Shown here one piece after another: positions 12,760 through 15,755 of a stretch of DNA of 15,755 nt. The notes under the pieces are model-generated. The model ran no database searches. It saw only the letters and a list, made by a program, of their open reading frames with translations, and was not told the origin of the DNA. The stretch is from Candidatus Nomurabacteria bacterium (GTDB lineage: Bacteria; Patescibacteriota; Minisyncoccia; Phycocordibacterales; UBA1006). Position numbers and translations under genes: made by a program. Each line of letters opens with the position of its first letter. Position 1 is the first letter of the stretch. The stretch spans positions 1-15,755 of the forward strand of contig CALRGS010000009.1 in NCBI GenBank assembly GCA_943357975.1, written 5' to 3'.

Positions 12760-13614
12760 ATGAAAAATCCATGGAGCACAAAAATATTTTTAGATAGTGG
12801 TAATCCTGTAGAAACCAAGGAAGCAAAAGAATTGTTAGGTTTTTTGGATGGACAGACCACCAATCCAAGCCTTGTTGCAAAAAATCCGAATATTGAGAGT
12901 CTCAAATCACAAGGACTTTTGGATGATCAAAAAATCTGGGATGAATACAAGAAGGTTGCATGGGCTATCCATGAGGTTTTGCCTAACGGATCTATTTCAG
13001 CAGAGGTTTTTTCTGATGCAAATACAACCCACGATGAAATGATTACGAAAGGGCAGGAACTGGCTGCTTGGTTTCCAGGAATTTTTGTGAAGCTTCCTAT
13101 TACTCATGAGGGACTTATCGCTGCGCGACAATTGGTAGGTGAGGGGATTAATGTGAACATGACTCTTTGTTTTTCTCAAGAACAAGCTGCTGCGGTGCAT
13201 GAAGCGACCGTTGGAGCAACAGGGCAGGTGTATGTGTCACCATTCATTGGACGACTTGATGATGTCGGGTTTCATGGGATGGACCTTATTCGAAATATCC
13301 TTATGATGTATCGGGCATGGGGGAGTCATGTACAAGTCCTCGGTGCAAGTATTCGTGGACTGGAACATTTGTTTGAATGTATTTCTGCGGGAACAGATAT
13401 TGTAACCATTCCGATATCAGTGGCGAAACTTTGGGCTGTGTACGGTATAGAAAAAAATCCAAACGAATATCCTTTGGAAATTTCAGAGAAAGCTCCGATT
13501 AAATATATTGATATACCAAAACAAGACTGGGTACTTTACAGTATTCGCCATGAATTAACTGATAAGGGAATTGAAAAATTTGCGAGCGATTGGAACAGTC
13601 TATTTACTGCGTAA
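12760..13614 (+). CDS. tal: Transaldolase family protein
   Basis: Transfers a dihydroxyacetone unit between sedoheptulose-7-phosphate and glyceraldehyde-3-phosphate, completing the non-oxidative pentose phosphate pathway. Family motifs: IFLDSGNP (9-16, Asp12), DGQTTNPSLV (30-39), IFVKLPIT (108-115, Lys111 as Schiff-base lysine), NVNMTLCFS (131-139), VSPFIGRLDD (159-168) and LGASIRG. It is 284 aa, between the short TalC/MipB class (about 215) and TalB (about 317); an extra segment lies around residues 45-80. The start at 12760 is chosen from the -10 six bases upstream, not the in-frame ATG at 12724 that would run through the promoter. Its last 11 bases overlap the 3' end of the opposing aldolase-like gene. 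Confidence 0.92.
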   Translation: MKNPWSTKIFLDSGNPVETKEAKELLGFLDGQTTNPSLVAKNPNIESLKSQGLLDDQKIWDEYKKVAWAIHEVLPNGSISAEVFSDANTTHDEMITKGQELAAWFPGIFVKLPITHEGLIAARQLVGEGINVNMTLCFSQEQAAAVHEATVGATGQVYVSPFIGRLDDVGFHGMDLIRNILMMYRAWGSHVQVLGASIRGLEHLFECISAGTDIVTIPISVAKLWAVYGIEKNPNEYPLEISEKAPIKYIDIPKQDWVLYSIRHELTDKGIEKFASDWNSLFTA

Positions 13615-14497
13615 ACACGCTATAGAAGTGGAAAAACCTTTCTGCAATTTCATCCACGGCTTGATCGCGAGTGTAGTCACCTGATTGGAATTTCATAAGC
13701 GCATTCAAAAATACGGTGCGCCCTACTGCAAAGCCAATAATTCCAGGAACTTGTGCACCAGTGGTTAACCAGTTTTCTACAACTTCATCAGTTTGATTTT
13801 TTCCAAGTACTACCACAGAAACGTTGGGGCGGTTAGTTGATGTTGCAACAGTCACTACCTGCTCATAATCTTCTCGTTGGCTCATTCCTTCAATTTTCCA
13901 AACATCAGCCTCGATGTCAGCGGATTGAATTTCTCGCATAGCACGGATGAGTAAGTCAGGAGTTTCTTGTGAAGGAACTAATATTTCAATGAGGAATTTA
14001 TATCCATGCGCATGTGAATAGTCAGAGATAGTTTTGAGCCCACTTAGGGTTTTTTTATTTGAATCCTTATCACCATCAACATTGTACCGAATGAGTACTT
14101 TGGTAAAAGTTGGTTGTACTTTTTCAATCCAGGATGGGAAATCATTACCGTGTTCAAATTCAAAATGATCGAGTCCGCTTTTCTCGGTACTTTGTAAAAC
14201 GGTGTATCCTTGCTCCTTGGCATCAAGTAATATATCAAGTCCAAAAACGTCATCTACTAAGATAGCGCTTTCGTTCTGGGGAACTCCTAAACTAAGGGAT
14301 TTCTTGTAGCCATCATAAACCACCTTCTTATAATCAGTCAGCTGATTTGCCTGTGACTCAGTCAACGGCTCAGTAAAACCCAATAATTGTTCAAAATATG
14401 ACCTATGATCGAAGGGGAGAATACAGAGTCTTTTTGTATACCCTAAGTTCTCTAAAAAGTCCTTATTTTGCAACGTATTTGGAGCATTCGTGTTCAT
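13604..14497 (-). CDS. DUF2090 / IolC-C-type aldolase-like protein
   Basis: A 297-aa (beta/alpha)8-looking protein with the opening RLCILPFDHRSYF (23-35), matching the DUF2090 domain found at the C-terminus of some IolC proteins and related to tagatose-bisphosphate/LacD-type aldolases. Further conserved-looking stretches are ILVDDVFGLDIL (79-90), KVLIRYN (133-139), DVWKIEG (198-204, Lys201 a possible Schiff-base lysine) and a phosphate-binding IIGFAVGRTVF (253-263). The probable role is aldol cleavage or condensation of a phosphorylated ketose; in this locus it could fill the fructose-bisphosphate aldolase slot, which is inference. An ATG 38 codons upstream exists, but TACAAT six bases before 14497 and the homology support 14497. 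It is tail-to-tail with transaldolase. Confidence 0.75.
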   Translation of the reverse strand: MNTNAPNTLQNKDFLENLGYTKRLCILPFDHRSYFEQLLGFTEPLTESQANQLTDYKKVVYDGYKKSLSLGVPQNESAILVDDVFGLDILLDAKEQGYTVLQSTEKSGLDHFEFEHGNDFPSWIEKVQPTFTKVLIRYNVDGDKDSNKKTLSGLKTISDYSHAHGYKFLIEILVPSQETPDLLIRAMREIQSADIEADVWKIEGMSQREDYEQVVTVATSTNRPNVSVVVLGKNQTDEVVENWLTTGAQVPGIIGFAVGRTVFLNALMKFQSGDYTRDQAVDEIAERFFHFYSVFTQ

Positions 14498-14503
14498 GGG
14501 TCT

Positions 14504-14509
14504 ATTGTA
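14504..14509 (-). promoter_or_regulatory. -10 element of the DUF2090 aldolase gene
   Basis: On the minus strand TACAAT ends 6 bases before the ATG at 14497, giving a leaderless mRNA. No convincing -35 is visible. The divergent promoter at 14534-14562 begins 24 bp away. Confidence 0.65.
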
Positions 14510-14533
14510 CTCTAGGGGAGCCCCTTCAGGTAC

Positions 14534-14562
14534 TTGACTTTTTAATAAAAAGGTGCTATAGT
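14534..14562 (+). promoter_or_regulatory. Promoter of the secreted-protein gene
   Basis: -35 TTGACT (14534-14539), 17-bp spacer and extended -10 TGCTATAGT (hexamer 14557-14562). Transcription should begin near 14569, about 62 bases before the ATG at 14632, so this is one of only two clearly leadered genes here. Confidence 0.75.
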
Positions 14563-14592
14563 GTATCCGGAGCCCACAAGTTGTCGTCTTCA

Positions 14593-14628
14593 ATGAAACA
14601 ATATTCTTCAAAAAAAATAAAAAAATAA
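14593..14628 (+). other. Possible 11-codon upstream ORF in the leader of the secreted protein
   Basis: ATG at 14593 opens a frame coding MKQYSSKKIKK and stops at 14626-14628, 3 bases before the main ATG. Its second half is a run of Lys/Ile codons in an A-rich stretch. It could couple or attenuate translation, or simply be A-rich leader that happens to be open. No ribosome binding site is seen for it. Confidence 0.3.
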
Positions 14629-14631
14629 ACC

Positions 14632-15204
14632 ATGAAAAAGTTAATCTTTAGTACTCTCTTATTCGGAATTTTTTCTCTTACTTCATCAGCTCAACGTAAA
14701 AAAGCAATGAGCGATTGGGAGGCAGGAATTGACGCTGTAACCAATGAACAACAAGTAAAAGACATCCTATTTTACTTCGGTGGCAATGACACAGTCACTG
14801 TCGACAGTAAACCTTTCTTTGTAACAGTAGAGAAACATAAGCCCATTAATAATGAAAATCGAGTTTTAATTTTACCTGGGACACCTGGTAGAATAGTTGA
14901 TATTCAGTACGTCACAGCCGATTCGATCCTTGATCCTAATGCAGAAGCAGGTACAGACAAGTACATCTTCTTTAAAAAAAAGGTTTACTTTGTTCAATTT
15001 GAAAAACCTGATGGTAAAGCATTAGCCACACTACCCTTTGAAGTTGGTGCACATCCCGGTGAGACTACACCTTTTGCACTACCGGTTAAGACCTCGTTTA
15101 CTTACAAAAAGCATTTTTATGAAATGGCGGTGGGTTCGGCAACACTACAAGTGCCTACGAAGTTCCTTGTTGGTTTCAGAATTGCTTCTGGGTACAAGTT
15201 CTAA
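14632..15204 (+). CDS. Secreted protein of unknown function, 190 aa
   Basis: The first 20 residues are a textbook Sec signal peptide: Lys-Lys, a hydrophobic core, and Thr-Ser-Ser-Ala before a likely cleavage at Ala20-Gln21. The mature part (about 170 aa) has no cysteine and no membrane helix, and looks beta-rich. I do not recognise the fold. The Ala-Gln cleavage site, the A-rich leader without Shine-Dalgarno sequence, and the overall style resemble Bacteroidota secreted proteins, so horizontal acquisition is possible (inference only). It is flanked by its own promoter and a strong terminator, making it a self-contained cassette between the aldolase and oxidase genes. Confidence 0.8.
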   Translation: MKKLIFSTLLFGIFSLTSSAQRKKAMSDWEAGIDAVTNEQQVKDILFYFGGNDTVTVDSKPFFVTVEKHKPINNENRVLILPGTPGRIVDIQYVTADSILDPNAEAGTDKYIFFKKKVYFVQFEKPDGKALATLPFEVGAHPGETTPFALPVKTSFTYKKHFYEMAVGSATLQVPTKFLVGFRIASGYKF

Positions 15205-15223
15205 ATGGTACGATTTGATGATA

Positions 15224-15255
15224 AGCCGGTGTATACAAATACATCGGCTTTTTTT
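15224..15255 (+). terminator. Intrinsic terminator of the secreted-protein gene
   Basis: A 10-bp stem AGCCGGTGTA (15224-15233) with TACATCGGCT (15240-15249), one G-U pair, six-base loop, followed by a T-run to 15255. It lies 20 bases after the stop. Confidence 0.9.
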
Positions 15256-15283
15256 GTGCATAGAAAATTCTTTGAAAAACTTG

Positions 15284-15289
15284 TATACT
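15284..15289 (+). promoter_or_regulatory. -10 element of the FAD-linked oxidase gene
   Basis: TATACT ends 6 bases before the ATG at 15296, again a leaderless arrangement. A TTGAAA is nearby (15272-15277) but too close to act as -35. Confidence 0.65.
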
Positions 15290-15295
15290 AGAACC

Positions 15296-15755
15296 ATGAA
15301 CCTCGAATCGCGTTTAAAATCTCTGAAGCAGGTCTTCCATGGCGATATCGACGTGAGTGCTGCAACCCTTGAAAAGTATTCACACGACGCGAGTCTTTTT
15401 GAGGTGGTGCCACAGGTTGTCGTATTTCCAAAACACTCACAAGATGTGCAGCATTTAGTAACTTGGGCAAATAAAGAGGGCGGTGTTTCACTGACGGCTC
15501 GCAGTGGTGGAACATGTATGTCAGGTGGAGCAATCAATGATTCTGTCATTATTGATTTTACAAAATATATGAATAAGGTGATCGAGGTTACTGACGAATA
15601 TGCCGTAATGCAGCCAGGTGTATTTTATCGTGATCTTGAGATTGAAACCTTGAAGCGTGGTCGTATCATGCCAACGTATACGGCATCAAAAAATATTTGC
15701 GCAGTAGGGGGAATGTTTGGAAATAATTGCGGAGGTGAAAAATCAATCAAGTATG
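15296..15755 (+). CDS. FAD-binding oxidase (glycolate oxidase / D-lactate dehydrogenase type), 5' part
   Basis: The frame runs off the end of the window after 153 codons. The visible part is the start of a PCMH-type FAD-binding domain: SLFEVVPQVVVFPKHSQDV (33-51), the FAD pyrophosphate loop ARSGGTCMSGG (68-78), MQPGV (105-109) and CAVGGMFGNNCGG (135-147). Such proteins oxidise 2-hydroxy acids such as D-lactate or glycolate, passing electrons to a quinone or an attached Fe-S domain. Which acid, and whether a C-terminal Fe-S domain is fused, cannot be told without the rest. The start at 15296 is supported by the -10 six bases upstream. Confidence 0.85.
   Translation, partial: MNLESRLKSLKQVFHGDIDVSAATLEKYSHDASLFEVVPQVVVFPKHSQDVQHLVTWANKEGGVSLTARSGGTCMSGGAINDSVIIDFTKYMNKVIEVTDEYAVMQPGVFYRDLEIETLKRGRIMPTYTASKNICAVGGMFGNNCGGEKSIKY

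Noticed and set aside
1..15755. Alternative genetic code (TGA as Gly or Trp)
   Set aside because: All recognised proteins are full length without in-frame TGA, and Gly and Trp use standard codons.

Overview
The window reads as a chromosomal segment of a Candidate Phyla Radiation (Patescibacteria, Parcubacteria-like) bacterium. This is inferred from moderate-to-low GC, very compact spacing, a split transketolase, a DUF2090-type aldolase, an actinobacterial-type RpiB, a divergent ribulose-phosphate epimerase, and an almost complete lack of Shine-Dalgarno sequences. The standard bacterial code fits. All 20 complete genes end in TAA (13) or TAG (7), none in TGA.

Layout. 1-735: 3' end of a gene carrying a RecB-type PD-(D/E)XK nuclease domain, probably the tail of a UvrD/AddA-like helicase. 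790-1281 (-): unknown protein. 1396-1851: inorganic pyrophosphatase. 1912-3021 (-): unknown alpha-helical protein. 3122-3415: small unknown protein. 3454-4494: glyceraldehyde-3-phosphate dehydrogenase, with a small unknown gene behind it (4498-4716). 4721-6365: DEAD-box RNA helicase with an RGG-rich N-terminus and a long structured leader. 6370-6498: a nested palindromic intergenic repeat. 6526-7604: rpiB and rpe. 7609-8927: EamA transporter and a small membrane metal-hydrolase-like protein. 8935-11167: two-subunit transketolase with a small unknown gene between the subunits. 11205-11717: membrane protein. 11701-14497: pfkB-family kinase (-), transaldolase (+) and DUF2090 aldolase (-). 14632-15204: secreted unknown protein. 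15296-end: start of an FAD-linked oxidase.

The centre (3454-14497) is in effect a sugar-phosphate locus: GAPDH, ribose-5-phosphate isomerase, ribulose-phosphate epimerase, both transketolase halves, transaldolase, a sugar kinase and an aldolase-like protein. Together they can interconvert pentose phosphates with fructose-6-phosphate and glyceraldehyde-3-phosphate and feed lower glycolysis. This is the route proposed for CPR bacteria that lack phosphofructokinase. No oxidative-branch enzyme is seen.

The strongest signal beyond the gene list is transcriptional. At least 13 genes have a -10 element (often extended TGnTATAAT) ending only 6-9 nt before the start codon, so transcription should begin at or within a few bases of the start codon: leaderless mRNAs made from individual promoters, even inside gene clusters. 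This rule also fixes start codons. Two genes stand out as leadered exceptions: the DEAD-box helicase (about 180 nt structured leader) and the secreted protein (about 60 nt leader with an 11-codon upstream ORF).
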